Part shown: positions 16,705 to 26,348 of the stretch, piece after piece | Position numbering within the stretch: position 1 is the first letter of the stretch | Layout: the number at the start of each line of letters is the position of its first letter | Source of the DNA: Campylobacter showae | GTDB taxonomy: Bacteria > Campylobacterota > Campylobacteria > Campylobacterales > Campylobacteraceae | NCBI RefSeq assembly: GCF_004803815.1 | Contig: NZ_CP012544.1 | Coordinates: 558,001-622,000 of the forward strand | Length of the DNA: 64,000 nt | Direction of reading: 5' to 3' | Program-made: the position numbers and the translations under genes | The notes under the pieces: generated by a model | Database searches by the model: none | The model's input: the letters and a program-made list of their open reading frames with translations, nothing else | Told to the model about the DNA's origin: nothing

Positions 16705-17337
16705 ATGATCTATCTGGTCGGGTCAAATTTGGAATTTGAGGGCGTAAAAACGCTGGTTTTAAACAAGATCAAATTTAATAAATTTAGCGTAAATTTAGCC
16801 GAATTTGACGCACTGGTTCTAACCTCTAAAAACTCCGTAAACGCGCTAAAATTTAATCAAATTTTGCCCGCTAGTTTGCAAATTTACTCCATCGGCGACG
16901 GCACTAGCTGCGCGGCTATGGAGTTTGGTTTTGCTCAAATTTACACCGCAAAAAATGCTCACGGAAACGACTTTGCCGCCGAGATCGCACCGTTTCTAAA
17001 AGGTAAAAAAACGCTATTTTTAAGAGCGCGCGAGACGGCTTCGAGCGTGGGCGAAATCTTGAGAGAAAGCGGCGTAAATTTGACGCAAATAATCGCTTAC
17101 GAAAACGTTTTTAAACCGCTTGAAAAAGAGCAAAAACCGCCCAAAAACTCCGTGATTATTTTTACGGCTCCCTCGGCGGTGCGAAATTTTACTCGAAATT
17201 TCGGCTGGGATGAGAGCTATAAAGCCGTCGCTATCGGATTTACGACGGCAAAAGAGCTGGGAAATTTTACGGCGCCCGCAGTGAGCGCCCAGCAAAATAT
17301 AAATTCCTGCGTAAACCTCGCAAAAACGCTACTTTAA
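16705..17337 (+). CDS. hemD: Uroporphyrinogen-III synthase
   Basis: Closes and inverts ring D of hydroxymethylbilane to give uroporphyrinogen III in haem synthesis. 210 residues, slightly short. Recognised by the family pattern: N-terminal half with ALVLTSKNSVNAL, central KTLFLRARETASSVGEIL, LTQIIAYENVF (the conserved YxxxxxP-type segment), VIIFTAPSAVRNF (TSPSAV-like) and AVAIGFTTAKEL. HemD sequences are very divergent, so the call rests on this pattern order. Alone on its transcript, followed by 6S RNA. Confidence 0.85.
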   Translation: MIYLVGSNLEFEGVKTLVLNKIKFNKFSVNLAEFDALVLTSKNSVNALKFNQILPASLQIYSIGDGTSCAAMEFGFAQIYTAKNAHGNDFAAEIAPFLKGKKTLFLRARETASSVGEILRESGVNLTQIIAYENVFKPLEKEQKPPKNSVIIFTAPSAVRNFTRNFGWDESYKAVAIGFTTAKELGNFTAPAVSAQQNINSCVNLAKTLL

Positions 17338-17349
17338 GCTAAAATTTTA

Positions 17350-17355
17350 TATAAT
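17350..17355 (+). promoter_or_regulatory. -10 box for 6S RNA/purD
   Basis: Perfect TATAAT, 7 bases before the predicted 5' end of the 6S RNA. Preceded by an AT-rich stretch. It would drive the 6S RNA and possibly read through into purD. Confidence 0.65.
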
Positions 17356-17361
17356 AGCCTT

Positions 17362-17557
17362 GCCTGAGTGATTTGGCAGCGTATTTTTATAGGGTCCAAC
17401 ACATTAGTTTCGGCGAAGATGTGCGGCGACCGTGCGACGCGGCTTCGTTTGAGCGTGCGAGCGCGAGAAGTTGCGACCTAAAGGAACCGCCTATTTGCAA
17501 GGTTGGCTTTGAATTTTCGGGCCACTTATATGCGCACCGCTCACTTGGGTTTTTATT
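17362..17557 (+). ncRNA. ssrS: 6S RNA (SsrS)
   Basis: Candidate 6S RNA, which binds the sigma-70 RNA polymerase holoenzyme. Ends pair: CCTGAGTG at 17363-17370 with CACTTGGG at 17542-17549 (8 pairs including G-U). Next, GCGTAT near the 5' side can pair with ATATGC near 17528. A central stem starts ACACAT...ATGTGCGG and the 3' arm has GAGAAGTTGCGACC, resembling the E. coli GAGAAG...GCGAC segment. A perfect -10 box precedes it and a T-rich tract follows. Placement just before purD agrees with the position recalled for 6S RNA in related bacteria. An open frame across it is spurious. Exact ends are estimates. Confidence 0.72.
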
Positions 17558-17569
17558 TTTGGAGAAATT

Positions 17570-18823
17570 ATGAAAATTTTGATAATCGGAAGCGGCGGGC
17601 GCGAGTACTCCATAGCTCTAAAGCTTCAACAATCCCGCAAACACGAGCTTTTCTTTGCTCCAGGAAACGGAGCCACCTCAAAACTCGGCACAAATCTAAA
17701 AATCAAAGACTATAATCAGCTTGCAGAATTTGCCCAATCAGAGCAAATAGAGCTAACTATCGTCGGCCCCGAGGCTCCACTAAGCGCCGGCGTCGTGGAT
17801 ATATTTAAGGCGCGAAATTTAAACATTTTTGGACCGAGCAAGTCTGCGGCTAGGCTTGAGGGCAGTAAGGCGTTTATGAAAGACTTTTTAGCTAGAAACG
17901 CTATCCGAACAGCTGCTTATCTAAATACCGACGATTACGATTCTGCGGCTAAATTTATAGACTGTCTTACCGCTCCAGTCGTCGTCAAGGCTGACGGGCT
18001 GTGCGCTGGCAAAGGCGTGATAATCGCGCAAAGCCGCGAAGAGGCCAAAGCAGCGGCTCGCGATATGCTAAGCGGCGAGAGCTTCGGCGAGGCTGGCAAA
18101 CGCGTGGTAGTGGAGGAGTTTTTAGACGGATTTGAGCTTAGCTTTTTTGCGATTTGCGACGGCGAAAATTTCGTTAGTCTGCCCGTAGCGCAGGATCACA
18201 AACGCCTAAAAGACAACGACGCGGGACCAAATACGGGCGGTATGGGTGCGTACGCTCCTAGTCCGCTAGCGAGTCCGGAGCTAATAAAGCAGGTCGAAGA
18301 AGAGGTCGTAAAACCGACTCTAAAAGGCATGAAAGCCGAGGGAAATCCTTTCTGCGGCGTGCTTTTTGCGGGACTTATGGTGGTTAAAGGTATGCCGTAC
18401 GTGCTTGAGTTTAACGTGCGTTTCGGCGATCCTGAGTGCGAAGTGCTAATGCCGTTAATAGATGGCGATCTGGGCGAAATTTTATTAAACGCGGCAAAAG
18501 GCGATCTAAAACCCGTAAAGCTAAAAGACGAATTTGCCGTCGGGGTTGTGATGGCTAGTAAAAATTATCCTTTTTCAAGCTCGCCTAGGGCCAAAATCAG
18601 CGTAAAAAACGTGCCTGAAAACTCGCACATAGCATTTGCCGGCGTGAGCGAGCAGGGCGGCGAGATATATGCCGACGGCGGACGAGTGCTCGTGTGTGTG
18701 GGGCTTGGCAAAAGTATAAAACAAGCGCAACAAAAGGCCTATGAGCTTTGCGAAAAGGTAGAATTTGACGGCGCGCAGTACCGAAAAGATATCGCCTGGC
18801 AAATGCTAAAAGGACGCGAATGA
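17570..18823 (+). CDS. purD: Phosphoribosylamine-glycine ligase
   Basis: Makes glycinamide ribonucleotide from phosphoribosylamine, glycine and ATP, second step of purine synthesis. 417 residues. Seen: N-terminal [13 protein letters not shown], the PurD signature segment [15 protein letters not shown]-grasp features ([38 protein letters not shown] shortened here to [19 protein letters not shown]) and [17 protein letters not shown] with metal-binding Glu/Asn. RBS TTTGGAG 6 bases before ATG. Its leader is the 6S RNA region, 12 bp upstream. The stop overlaps the next start by 4 bp. Confidence 0.97.
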   Translation: MKILIIGSGGREYSIALKLQQSRKHELFFAPGNGATSKLGTNLKIKDYNQLAEFAQSEQIELTIVGPEAPLSAGVVDIFKARNLNIFGPSKSAARLEGSKAFMKDFLARNAIRTAAYLNTDDYDSAAKFIDCLTAPVVVKADGLCAGKGVIIAQSREEAKAAARDMLSGESFGEAGKRVVVEEFLDGFELSFFAICDGENFVSLPVAQDHKRLKDNDAGPNTGGMGAYAPSPLASPELIKQVEEEVVKPTLKGMKAEGNPFCGVLFAGLMVVKGMPYVLEFNVRFGDPECEVLMPLIDGDLGEILLNAAKGDLKPVKLKDEFAVGVVMASKNYPFSSSPRAKISVKNVPENSHIAFAGVSEQGGEIYADGGRVLVCVGLGKSIKQAQQKAYELCEKVEFDGAQYRKDIAWQMLKGRE

Positions 18824-19269
18824 GCAGAAGCGTCATCGACAGGCTCGAAAACGAAAATATCACGCTCGCTAGCGTCGGCAAAAGAGCCGTCGCGTGGGGG
18901 ATAGATAAATTTCTCATCTCGGTTTTATTCTATGCCGTTTACTACGAGAAATTTGACGGACTAGACTACGAGCAGATTAGTGCGCTAGCTATGGAAATGA
19001 TACCGCAGATAGTCTTGCTCGAGGTTATTTACCAGACGTTTTTTACGTGGTATTGCGGTGCTAGTATCGGCAAGGTCGCGATGAAGATCGTGTGCGTGGA
19101 TATCGATCTGCTCGATAAGCCGGGCTTGCTAAATTCTCTCACTCGATCTTTGGTTCGCATCATCGGTGAAAACGCATTTTTCCTAGGTTTTGCATGGGCG
19201 TTTTCAAATCCATTATTTCAAACGTGGCAAGATAAGGCCGCGAAAACGGTAGTTATAAATGTTTACTAG
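18820..19269 (+). CDS. RDD-family membrane protein
   Basis: 149 residues. RDD-family features: an N-terminal Arg and later Asp-Asp-type positions ([17 protein letters not shown], with Arg22 and Asp28), a second hydrophobic segment with [17 protein letters not shown] (the conserved TxGKxxxxIkV motif) and a third near [12 protein letters not shown]. Three TM helices, inner membrane. RDD proteins include sodium or solute transport helpers, but the role here is unknown. Same gene order (purD, this gene, an outer-membrane gene, pnp region) occurs in C. jejuni. Overlaps purD by 4 bp and lptD by 11 bp. Confidence 0.85.
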   Translation: MSRSVIDRLENENITLASVGKRAVAWGIDKFLISVLFYAVYYEKFDGLDYEQISALAMEMIPQIVLLEVIYQTFFTWYCGASIGKVAMKIVCVDIDLLDKPGLLNSLTRSLVRIIGENAFFLGFAWAFSNPLFQTWQDKAAKTVVINVY

Positions 19270-21433
19270 AATTTTTTTGTTACTAATGTTTGGGGCTTTT
19301 AGTTGCTTTGCGGCTCAAAATTTCGAGCTTTTGGCTGATGACGTAAAACGCGATAAGGGTATAGTTACTGCAGATAAAAACGTACTTGTGTATTCGCAAG
19401 ATTATTTGATGAGCGCAGACAGAGCTGTTTACGATCAGCAAAAAGAGATCTTAGAGCTTTTTGGTAACGTAAATTTGATAAGAAACAAGGACGAAATCTC
19501 GCGCTGCTCGTACGCAAAGATTGACCTAAATAGTAAAGATAGTAACTACGAGACGCTATTTATGATGAACCGCGACATGGAAGTGTGGATGCAAAGTGAC
19601 GAGAGTAACAGCACGTCTAAATTTTACGAGGTAAACGGCGCGGTCGTATCGAGCTGTAACGTCCAAGACCCCGACTGGAAGATCAAATTTAGCAGCGGCA
19701 AGCTAAACCGCGAGAGTAAATTTTTACACCTTTTTAATCCCGTGTTTTACGTAGGAAACGTCCCTGTGTTTTATCTGCCGTATTTTGGCTTTTCTACAGA
19801 CACTCGCAGACGCACAGGCCTTTTACCGCCTGAGTTTGGTTACGGCAAAAACGACGGATTTTACTACAAACAACCGATCTATATCGCCGAATACGACAGC
19901 TGGGACTTACAGTTTGATCCGCAAATTCGCACTAGACGCGGTACAGGCATATACGGTACGTTTAGATTTGCCGATTCGCCTTATTCTAAGGGTTCGGTGA
20001 CGCTCGGTGTTTTTAGAGATACTGAGGGATACCGCCAAAGACAGATCGAGAAAAACTCGCTAAGACTCCCTCTTAAAAACAAAACGCATAAGGGCGCTGA
20101 TGTAAAATATGAGCGAGATAGGCTCGTTAAGCACCTGATAAACGAGGATTTGCAGGAGGGCTTGTGGCTCGATGCGACGGCGCTAAACGATATCGACTAT
20201 ATAAATTTGAAAAAACGAGGCTCGGGTAGCGACGACAATCCCCTCGTAACCTCAAAACTAAACTATTTTCTAAGTAGCGACAAGCACTATTTCGGCGCAT
20301 ATGCGAGGTACTACACGGACACCTCAAAAATCGGTAGCCCAAATGAAAACAAAGATACGCTTCAAGAGTATCCGAGCTTTCAGTATCATAAATTTACCGA
20401 TAGTTTTATCCTGCCGAACGTGCTTTATTCTGTCGATCTCTACTCGCATAACTACACGAGAAAAATCGGCGTAAAAGCGACGCAGTACGAATTTAATCTG
20501 CCGGTTTCCTTTCATTTGCCTTTAGCGGACGATTATCTTAAATTCTCGTATTATCACTATTTATACGCTACCCACGTGGACTATGCAAAGAAAATGTACC
20601 GTCCGACCGGAGACGAGGACAAGAGCGCAAACTATATAGAAAACTATCATAAATTTTCTCTCCAGACAGATCTAGCTAAGGCTTACGAGAGCTTTTATCA
20701 TAGTTTAAATTTGGGCGTAGATTACGTAGTTAAGGCTTATAATGAAGGCGACTTGCCAGACAGATACGAGACGGCCGAAGATGACGGCAACGTATACGTA
20801 TACGATATGCTCGGACGAAAATATCAGAGCTTTATAAATCCTCAGCACACTAGAGACGAGGTTTCGGCCAGAGCGACGCAGTATTTCTTTAACAAAGACG
20901 GAAGAAAATTTTTGCGCCATACGATTTCGCAGGGTTATTACACGAAAGAGAACAAGCGCTCAAATTTGAAAAACATCATCGGCTGGTATCCGCTACCGAA
21001 TTTGTCTTTTTACAACAGGCTTGAGTACTCTTATGACAATAAATACTTTGAAAAAGTTCAAAGCGGCGCGAGCTATACGCACGATAAATTCGGCGCTAGC
21101 CTTTGGCACACGATGCAAAGAAAAAATGCGCAGGAAAAGCAAAACTATCTGCACCTAAACGGCTACGTCGAGCTTCCGCATAACTATAGGCTATTTAGCG
21201 GTACTCAGTATGACCTTGAGCGCGACTATAACAAGCAGTGGCAGCTAGGCGTCTCTCACCGCAGAAAATGCTGGAACTACACGTTTGTCTACGAAGAGGA
21301 GCTTGAACCGACCACGACCACCAGCGGAACGGCCGCCAAAAAATCAAGAGGCGTTTACTTCTTTATAAATTTCTATCCGATGGGCGGCGTGCATTACGAC
21401 TTTTCGGTAGGACAGACGACGCAAGGTAGCTGA
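19259..21433 (+). CDS. lptD: LPS-assembly protein LptD (outer membrane)
   Basis: Beta-barrel that inserts lipooligosaccharide into the outer leaflet with LptE. 724 residues, usual for the class. Seen: signal peptide (FLLLMFGAFSCFAAQ), an OstA/LptA-type jellyroll (FELLADDVKRDKGIVTADKN to LFGNVNLI), the LptD core FYLPYFGFSTDTRRRTGLLPP, many aromatic-polar beta strands and a closing strand MGGVHYDFSVGQ. Cysteines at the N-terminal domain and near the C-terminus (RRKCWNYTF) could form the interdomain disulfides that LptD needs. The LptM-like lipoprotein at 6506 might assist this. Starts inside the RDD gene; its stop overlaps the next ATG by 1 bp. Confidence 0.93.
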   Translation: MFTRIFLLLMFGAFSCFAAQNFELLADDVKRDKGIVTADKNVLVYSQDYLMSADRAVYDQQKEILELFGNVNLIRNKDEISRCSYAKIDLNSKDSNYETLFMMNRDMEVWMQSDESNSTSKFYEVNGAVVSSCNVQDPDWKIKFSSGKLNRESKFLHLFNPVFYVGNVPVFYLPYFGFSTDTRRRTGLLPPEFGYGKNDGFYYKQPIYIAEYDSWDLQFDPQIRTRRGTGIYGTFRFADSPYSKGSVTLGVFRDTEGYRQRQIEKNSLRLPLKNKTHKGADVKYERDRLVKHLINEDLQEGLWLDATALNDIDYINLKKRGSGSDDNPLVTSKLNYFLSSDKHYFGAYARYYTDTSKIGSPNENKDTLQEYPSFQYHKFTDSFILPNVLYSVDLYSHNYTRKIGVKATQYEFNLPVSFHLPLADDYLKFSYYHYLYATHVDYAKKMYRPTGDEDKSANYIENYHKFSLQTDLAKAYESFYHSLNLGVDYVVKAYNEGDLPDRYETAEDDGNVYVYDMLGRKYQSFINPQHTRDEVSARATQYFFNKDGRKFLRHTISQGYYTKENKRSNLKNIIGWYPLPNLSFYNRLEYSYDNKYFEKVQSGASYTHDKFGASLWHTMQRKNAQEKQNYLHLNGYVELPHNYRLFSGTQYDLERDYNKQWQLGVSHRRKCWNYTFVYEEELEPTTTTSGTAAKKSRGVYFFINFYPMGGVHYDFSVGQTTQGS

Positions 21434-22143
21434 TGAGCGATTACCGGGATCTTATGTTTGAAAACCAGCTCGAAGCAGCCGAAAAGTTGCTCGAAATTTT
21501 GCCCAAGAAGGAGCTGGTTGCAGGCGAATATCTGATGATATGCGCATCCATAGAATCGGTTATCATGGTCGACAGCATAGCTCGCGGGCTAAATTTGAGC
21601 TACGAGATTTTATTCTGCGAGCACATTTTTGCGCCGAATAACCCGGAGTGTGAGATCGCGATGGTTAGCGAAAAGGATGACGTGGTGCTAAACGATGAGC
21701 TGATTAAGAGCTTTGGTATTAGTTACGATTTCGTTTATGGCGAGGCGGATCGCAAATATGACGAAAAAATCCTAAAAAACGTATATAAATTTAGAAAAGG
21801 AAATTTAATCGGCGATCTAAAGGATAGAAATATCCTGCTCGTCGATGAGGGCTGCGAGACGGGTCTTACAGCGCTAACCTGCCTAAAAACACTCATGCGC
21901 GAGCGAGTAAAATCAGTCACCTACGCCACGCCGCTCATCGCTACCGACGTCGCCGCAGCTATCGCGCCGCTGGTGGATGAAATTTACGCCGTACACAAGA
22001 TCGCAAATTTTATCGAGGTGGATTTTTATTACGAAAACAAAATCGAACCAAAACCAGAAACCGTGCTTTCCATATTAGAGGAGAGTCCATTTTATATACC
22101 ATTACAAAAACAAGGAGATATCAGGACATGCAGTATTCAATAG
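21433..22143 (+). CDS. Phosphoribosyltransferase-like protein
   Basis: 236 residues, cytoplasmic. Fits the predicted phosphoribosyltransferase family (COG1926-like): a PRPP-loop-like segment [18 protein letters not shown] at about 136-153, preceded by a central beta-alpha fold. The usual Asp-Asp of the loop is Asp-Glu (VDEG), and the expected small residue run is altered, so catalysis is uncertain. Substrate unknown. It starts on the last base of lptD (TGATG) and overlaps pnp by 16 bp, so all are on one transcript with purD and the RDD gene. The same neighbour is next to pnp in C. jejuni. Confidence 0.75.
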   Translation: MSDYRDLMFENQLEAAEKLLEILPKKELVAGEYLMICASIESVIMVDSIARGLNLSYEILFCEHIFAPNNPECEIAMVSEKDDVVLNDELIKSFGISYDFVYGEADRKYDEKILKNVYKFRKGNLIGDLKDRNILLVDEGCETGLTALTCLKTLMRERVKSVTYATPLIATDVAAAIAPLVDEIYAVHKIANFIEVDFYYENKIEPKPETVLSILEESPFYIPLQKQGDIRTCSIQ

Positions 22144-24323
22144 AAGTCAATAATCAAGTTGAAATTTACGATATAAACAAGGTCGCCAAACAAGCTAGCG
22201 GTGCGGTGCTCTTACGCGTAAAAAATACCGTCGTTTTAGCCACCGTCGCTCGCGAGGACACGCAAGTTAGTGAGGATTTTTTACCGCTAACGGTGCAATA
22301 TATCGAAAAAACGTACGCAGCGGGTAGGATTCCCGGCGGCTACGTAAAAAGAGAGACTAAACCGGGGGATTTTGAGACGCTAACTTCGCGTATCATCGAC
22401 CGTTCGCTTCGTCCGCTCTTTCCAAAGGGCTACGCGTATCCGACGCAAATCGTCGTAATGGTGCTATCCTGCGACCCCGAGGTTGATCTGCAAGTCGTCG
22501 CTCTAAATGCAGCCTCAGTCGCGCTTTATCTTAGCGACATCCCCGTAAATGCGCCTGTTTGCGGCGTACGCGTGGGATATATAGATAACAAATTCGTGAT
22601 AAACCCTAGCAACTCCGAGCTAAAAACTTCGGCGCTCGATCTTTACGTGGCGGGTGTTAAAGACGAGCTTTTGATGATCGAGATGAGAAGCATCCCGACC
22701 GAAAAAGACGAGATAGTGCCTATCGCGCTAGATCCTATGATGGATCCGAATTTAAGCGGCGTGATAGCGATGCAGGATATGAACGAATTTAGCGAGGATC
22801 TCATCGTGGAGGCGATCGCAGAAGCCGGTAAAGCCATACTTCGCGCCTCAAACGCTTATGAAGAGGCATTTAGCAAGCATAAAAAAGAAGACGCGCAGCT
22901 CGAGCTAAAACCGGAGATCGAAAACGAGAGCGTCGCCGTCTATCTAAACGAATTTTACAAAAATGACGTAAAAGCTGCGATAAATCAGATGGCTAAAAGT
23001 GAGCGCGCCAGCGAGCTAACCAAGATCGCAAAGCAAATTTTAACCGACGAAGTAGCGCAAAAAGAGGGCTGGGAGGAGGAGGTCGTCTCTAACGTCCTGG
23101 CTAAATTTAAGAAAAAAATCGTCCGCGAGCAGATCATAAACGAGGGCGTGCGCGCCGACGGTAGGGAGCTTAAAGAGGTCCGCCCGATCAGCATCGAGAC
23201 AAATATTCTGCCAAACGCTCACGGTAGCTGCCTCTTTACCCGCGGCCAGACGCAAGCTCTCGTGGTGGCGACTTTAGGTACCGACGGCGACGCGCAGATG
23301 TATGATATGCTAACGGAAAAAGGCGCCGTGACGGATAAATTTATGTTTAACTACAACTTCCCCGGCTTTAGCGTCGGCGAGGCTAGTCCGCTAAAGGCTC
23401 CGGGCAGACGCGAGCTAGGACACGGCAACCTCGCTAAGCGTGCCCTTGCGCCTAGTATCGACGTAAATTCGCCTTATACGATCAGACTCGTGTCCGAAAT
23501 TTTAGAAAGTAACGGCTCAAGTTCGATGGCCAGCGTTTGCGGCGGTTCTTTAGCGCTGAGGGCTGCAGGCGTCGATACGCCAAAATTAGTTGCGGGCGTT
23601 GCGATGGGGTTAATTTTCGAGGGCGATAAGCATGCTGTGCTAACCGACATCATGGGACTAGAGGATCACGACGGCGATATGGACTTTAAGGTCGCGGGCA
23701 GCAAAGACGGCATAACCGCGCTTCAGATGGATATAAAGCTAGGCGGTATCAGCCTTGACGTGCTTAAAGAAGCGCTTTTGCAGGCGCGCGAAGGCAGGCT
23801 TCATATATTAAATTTGATGGAAAAAGCAAACGAAAATATCTCCGTAAACGAAGACATACTGCCTAAACTAGAGCTTTTCAGCGTTGATCCTGGCAAGATC
23901 GTTGACATCATCGGACAAGCGGGCAAAACGATAAAAGAGATCATCGAAAAATTTGACGTCGCCATCGATCTAGACCGCGAAAAAGGTGAGGTAAAGATCG
24001 CCGGCGCGCAAAAATCAAGCGTTGACGCGGCTAAAGACTACATTATCCAAATCGTTTCAAAAGATAACGGTAAGGGCTTTGGCGGCAAAAGAGGCGGCAA
24101 AGACGGCAAGCCTCACAAGACGCCTGAGTTTAATATCGGAGACGAATTTGAGGGCGAGGTAAAAAGCGTGGTAGAATTTGGCGCCTTTATCGGGCTTCCA
24201 GGCGGCGTGGACGGACTTTTGCACATCTCAAAGATCAAAACGCCTCTAAAAGCAGGCGATAAGGTTAAAGTAAAAATCAGCGAGCAAAAAGGGCACAAAA
24301 TCTCCCTTTCTCTAGCGCAATAA
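22128..24323 (+). CDS. pnp: Polyribonucleotide nucleotidyltransferase (PNPase)
   Basis: Processive 3'-5' phosphorolytic exoribonuclease in mRNA decay. 731 residues. Seen: first RNase PH domain with [17 protein letters not shown], a helical linker, second RNase PH domain with [33 protein letters not shown] and the conserved [20 protein letters not shown], then KH domain ([18 protein letters not shown]) and C-terminal S1 domain ([20 protein letters not shown]). A Gly/Lys-rich linker joins KH and S1. RBS AAGGAG precedes the ATG. Last gene before the stress protein, 16 bp further. Confidence 0.98.
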   Translation: MQYSIEVNNQVEIYDINKVAKQASGAVLLRVKNTVVLATVAREDTQVSEDFLPLTVQYIEKTYAAGRIPGGYVKRETKPGDFETLTSRIIDRSLRPLFPKGYAYPTQIVVMVLSCDPEVDLQVVALNAASVALYLSDIPVNAPVCGVRVGYIDNKFVINPSNSELKTSALDLYVAGVKDELLMIEMRSIPTEKDEIVPIALDPMMDPNLSGVIAMQDMNEFSEDLIVEAIAEAGKAILRASNAYEEAFSKHKKEDAQLELKPEIENESVAVYLNEFYKNDVKAAINQMAKSERASELTKIAKQILTDEVAQKEGWEEEVVSNVLAKFKKKIVREQIINEGVRADGRELKEVRPISIETNILPNAHGSCLFTRGQTQALVVATLGTDGDAQMYDMLTEKGAVTDKFMFNYNFPGFSVGEASPLKAPGRRELGHGNLAKRALAPSIDVNSPYTIRLVSEILESNGSSSMASVCGGSLALRAAGVDTPKLVAGVAMGLIFEGDKHAVLTDIMGLEDHDGDMDFKVAGSKDGITALQMDIKLGGISLDVLKEALLQAREGRLHILNLMEKANENISVNEDILPKLELFSVDPGKIVDIIGQAGKTIKEIIEKFDVAIDLDREKGEVKIAGAQKSSVDAAKDYIIQIVSKDNGKGFGGKRGGKDGKPHKTPEFNIGDEFEGEVKSVVEFGAFIGLPGGVDGLLHISKIKTPLKAGDKVKVKISEQKGHKISLSLAQ

Positions 24324-24339
24324 ATTTAAAGGAGAAACG

Positions 24340-25193
24340 ATGCAGTATAAAAAAATATTTTTCCCAATCGGCGCGGGCGACGACGTAAAAGAGCGTATCA
24401 GAGGGGCTTTGCTGGTCGCTAAGCATTTCAAGAGTCACATCGAGATTTTGGCTTGCCAGCTAGATCAGGCGTCGTTTATAATATGAAAATGACGCTTCGA
24501 GGCGGCGTGCTTTATGACGAGTTTTTAAAGGCGGCGAAAGCGGAGCTTGGCGTCGAGCACGAGCGCAACGAGACCATTTTTCATAAACTTTGCGAAGAGC
24601 TTGACGTGCAGGTCAGCGACGAGCCGATCGAGGGCAAGACGACGGCTAAATTTACAACAAAAAGCGGCAAGCGAAGCGTGGTGGTTGAGCAGGAGTCTAA
24701 ATTTTGCGATATGGTAGTTGCCGCAGTGCCGCTTGACGGTAAGATCACTGGCACGTTTGAGGCGGCGGTGCTAAAAAGCGGCAAAACGGCCATCACGATA
24801 CCAAGGCGCATAACGAGCTTTAAGGCTGATAACATCCTAGTTAGCTGGAACGGCTCGACGCAAAACTCTCGCGCCGTGAGCAGCTCCATCGAGCTACTAA
24901 AAAAGGCTAAAAAGGTGCATTGTATCACTTGCATGCCGCATTCGGGCGACGGTAGCGCAGAGGAAAATCTAAAAAAACTAGAAGAGTATCTAAAACTGCA
25001 CGGCATACAGGCGACTTACGAGGTTGTTAGCACGACTTCGGTACCAGGCGAAGCTCTGCTGCGAAACGCTAAAGATGGTGGATTTGACCTGATCGTGGCT
25101 GGTAGATACGGCGAAAACGGCTTTTTGGAGATATTTTTGAGTGGTACTTCGAGATATTTCCTTAAAAATACGACGATACCGGTCTTTATGTAA
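24340..25193 (+). pseudogene. Universal stress protein (UspA family), frame broken by 1 base
   Basis: Translating from the ATG at 24340 (AAGGAG upstream) gives MQYKKIFFPIGAGDDVKE and stops at 24481; the other frame, open to 25193, gives VVYNMKMTLRGGVLYDEF and a full two-UspA-domain C-terminal part ending TSRYFLKNTTIPVFM, with the GRYGENG nucleotide-binding loop. The join needs one extra base near 24466: GATC AGGCGTC would become GATCCAGGCGTC, restoring LDPGVVYNMK. About 283 residues if joined. Either a real mutation or a sequencing error. Members of this family precede or follow pnp in related species as recalled. Cytoplasmic. Confidence 0.8.
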
Positions 25194-25645
25194 GACAAAA
25201 TTCGGAGCTGAATTTTTAAATTTTGACGTTTGGTTCCGAGGTAAATTTAAGCGATCAGCTTCTTATAGGAGTTCGATTGCTTTTTTATTTTAGAATTGAC
25301 TCCAGGCTCTTGCCGATTAAATTTGATACTTTCCGTTTTCCATGCTTTACTATTATTATAATTTTAAATATGAATAAGCAGATTAAATTTATCTTGCGAG
25401 ACAACTGCCTTTTTTGGAAATTTTTCAACCTAATTTTTTGATTTGATATTTTGCGGTTGCCTAAAGTGTTAAGGCGCTAAATTTAATAAAATATATTTCA
25501 AATTTGAAAACTGTTTTTTTAAATTTGATCGTGAGTGATGGCAAATACGAACAAAAAATGATTGCATGTATATACTTGTTCTATATAATCAGTATTCAAT
25601 CATTGATAGCTTGAAGAGTTTTTGTTGGGATTGATAAGATCATAA
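25194..25645. other. AT-rich gene-free stretch left of tRNA-Leu
   Basis: About 450 bp after the stress protein gene. Contains AAATTT words, AT-rich runs and a small open frame around 25371-25441 with no RBS or family match. No RNA gene, repeat or integrase was recognised. Confidence 0.4.
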
Positions 25646-25729
25646 TGGTGCGACCTGCGAGATTTGAACTCGCACACCCTTCGGCACTACCACCTCAAAG
25701 TAGCGTGTCTACCGTTCCACCAAGGTCGC
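25646..25729 (-). tRNA. tRNA-Leu (anticodon GAG)
   Basis: 84-nt cloverleaf on the minus strand: acceptor GCGACCT pairs with AGGTCGC, discriminator A, encoded CCA at 25646-25648. D arm TGGTGGAACGGTAGACA, anticodon stem CTACT/GGTAG with loop TTGAGGT (anticodon GAG), long variable arm as expected for leucine, T arm GCGAG TTCAAAT CTCGC. It lies 47 bp downstream of atpE on the same strand, after a terminator-like hairpin. Confidence 0.97.
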
Positions 25730-25755
25730 ACGTAGATTAAATTAAAGTAGAAAGA

Positions 25756-25777
25756 GCGGGACGAGCCCGCCCGAGAT
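25756..25777 (-). terminator. Hairpin after atpE
   Basis: Minus strand stem GCGGG/CCCGC with a 5-nt loop (25756-25770), followed by TCTTTCT. Separates atpE from the tRNA-Leu downstream. Confidence 0.6.
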
Positions 25778-26076
25778 TATAACATTGGGTTTGCGTAAAG
25801 AACGATTAGTGCGATAACTAGTGCGTAGATAACTTGCGCTTCGATCATCGCAAGAGCAACGAACATCGTCGTAGTTAGCTTGCTGCCCACACCAGGGTTT
25901 CTAGCTGTGCCTGAGATTGTCGCAGATGCGGTATTTCCCATACCGATAGCGCCGCCAAGAGCCGCTAGGCCTAGACCAACTGCTGCTGCAAGAACAGAGT
26001 AAGATTTTAGCATTTCGCCGCCGTCCGCAAACGCGAAGCTGGCAATTGCCATCATTAAGAAAACAACTTTTTTCAT
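25777..26076 (-). CDS. atpE: ATP synthase F0 subunit c
   Basis: Proton-binding ring subunit of F-type ATP synthase, inner membrane. 99 residues. The first 17 (MKKVVFLMMAIASFAFA) look like a signal peptide, then helix 1 (SVLAAAVGLGLAALGGAIGMG) and helix 2 with the ion-carrying Glu in AMIEAQVIYALVIALIV. Polar loop GTARNPG between them contacts F1. Helix 1 lacks the Gln and Glu pattern of sodium-type rings, so proton coupling is expected. An atpE apart from the rest of the ATP synthase operon is typical for Campylobacterota. Confidence 0.95.
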   Translation of the reverse strand: MKKVVFLMMAIASFAFADGGEMLKSYSVLAAAVGLGLAALGGAIGMGNTASATISGTARNPGVGSKLTTTMFVALAMIEAQVIYALVIALIVLYANPML

Positions 26077-26139
26077 AAAGTCTCCTTGTAAATTTAAGCC
26101 ATTTCGGATCAGACCCCTACTTTGAAGCTTTGAGAGCGC

Positions 26140-26145
26140 ATTTTA
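26140..26145 (-). promoter_or_regulatory. -10 box for atpE
   Basis: Minus strand TAAAAT inside TATAAAAT, 64 bp before the atpE ATG. Sequence match only. Confidence 0.4.
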
Positions 26146-26348
26146 TAAAAATTTAGCTTTGAGTTACTTAAAACCGAGAAAAATTTTCATAAATTTTCTG
26201 TTCGTCAAATTTGTCCACGCGCAGTGCTACAAATTTACAAAAAATTTCAGCGATGTTTCGTTTTTCCACGAATTTATTTAAAAATTAGAATTTTAAAAGC
26301 TTTTTTATGCTAGCCTCGCTTCTGAAATTTTAAATACTAAGGTTAAAT

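Noticed and set aside
17373-17573. Open frame over the 6S RNA region
   Set aside because: The same bases fold as a 6S-like RNA and the frame has no RBS or known domain.
25223-25441. Possible small gene left of tRNA-Leu
   Set aside because: AT-rich, no ribosome-binding site, no recognisable protein features.
25646-25729. tRNA-Leu as an integration site for a mobile island
   Set aside because: No integrase or repeated tRNA fragment was seen nearby.
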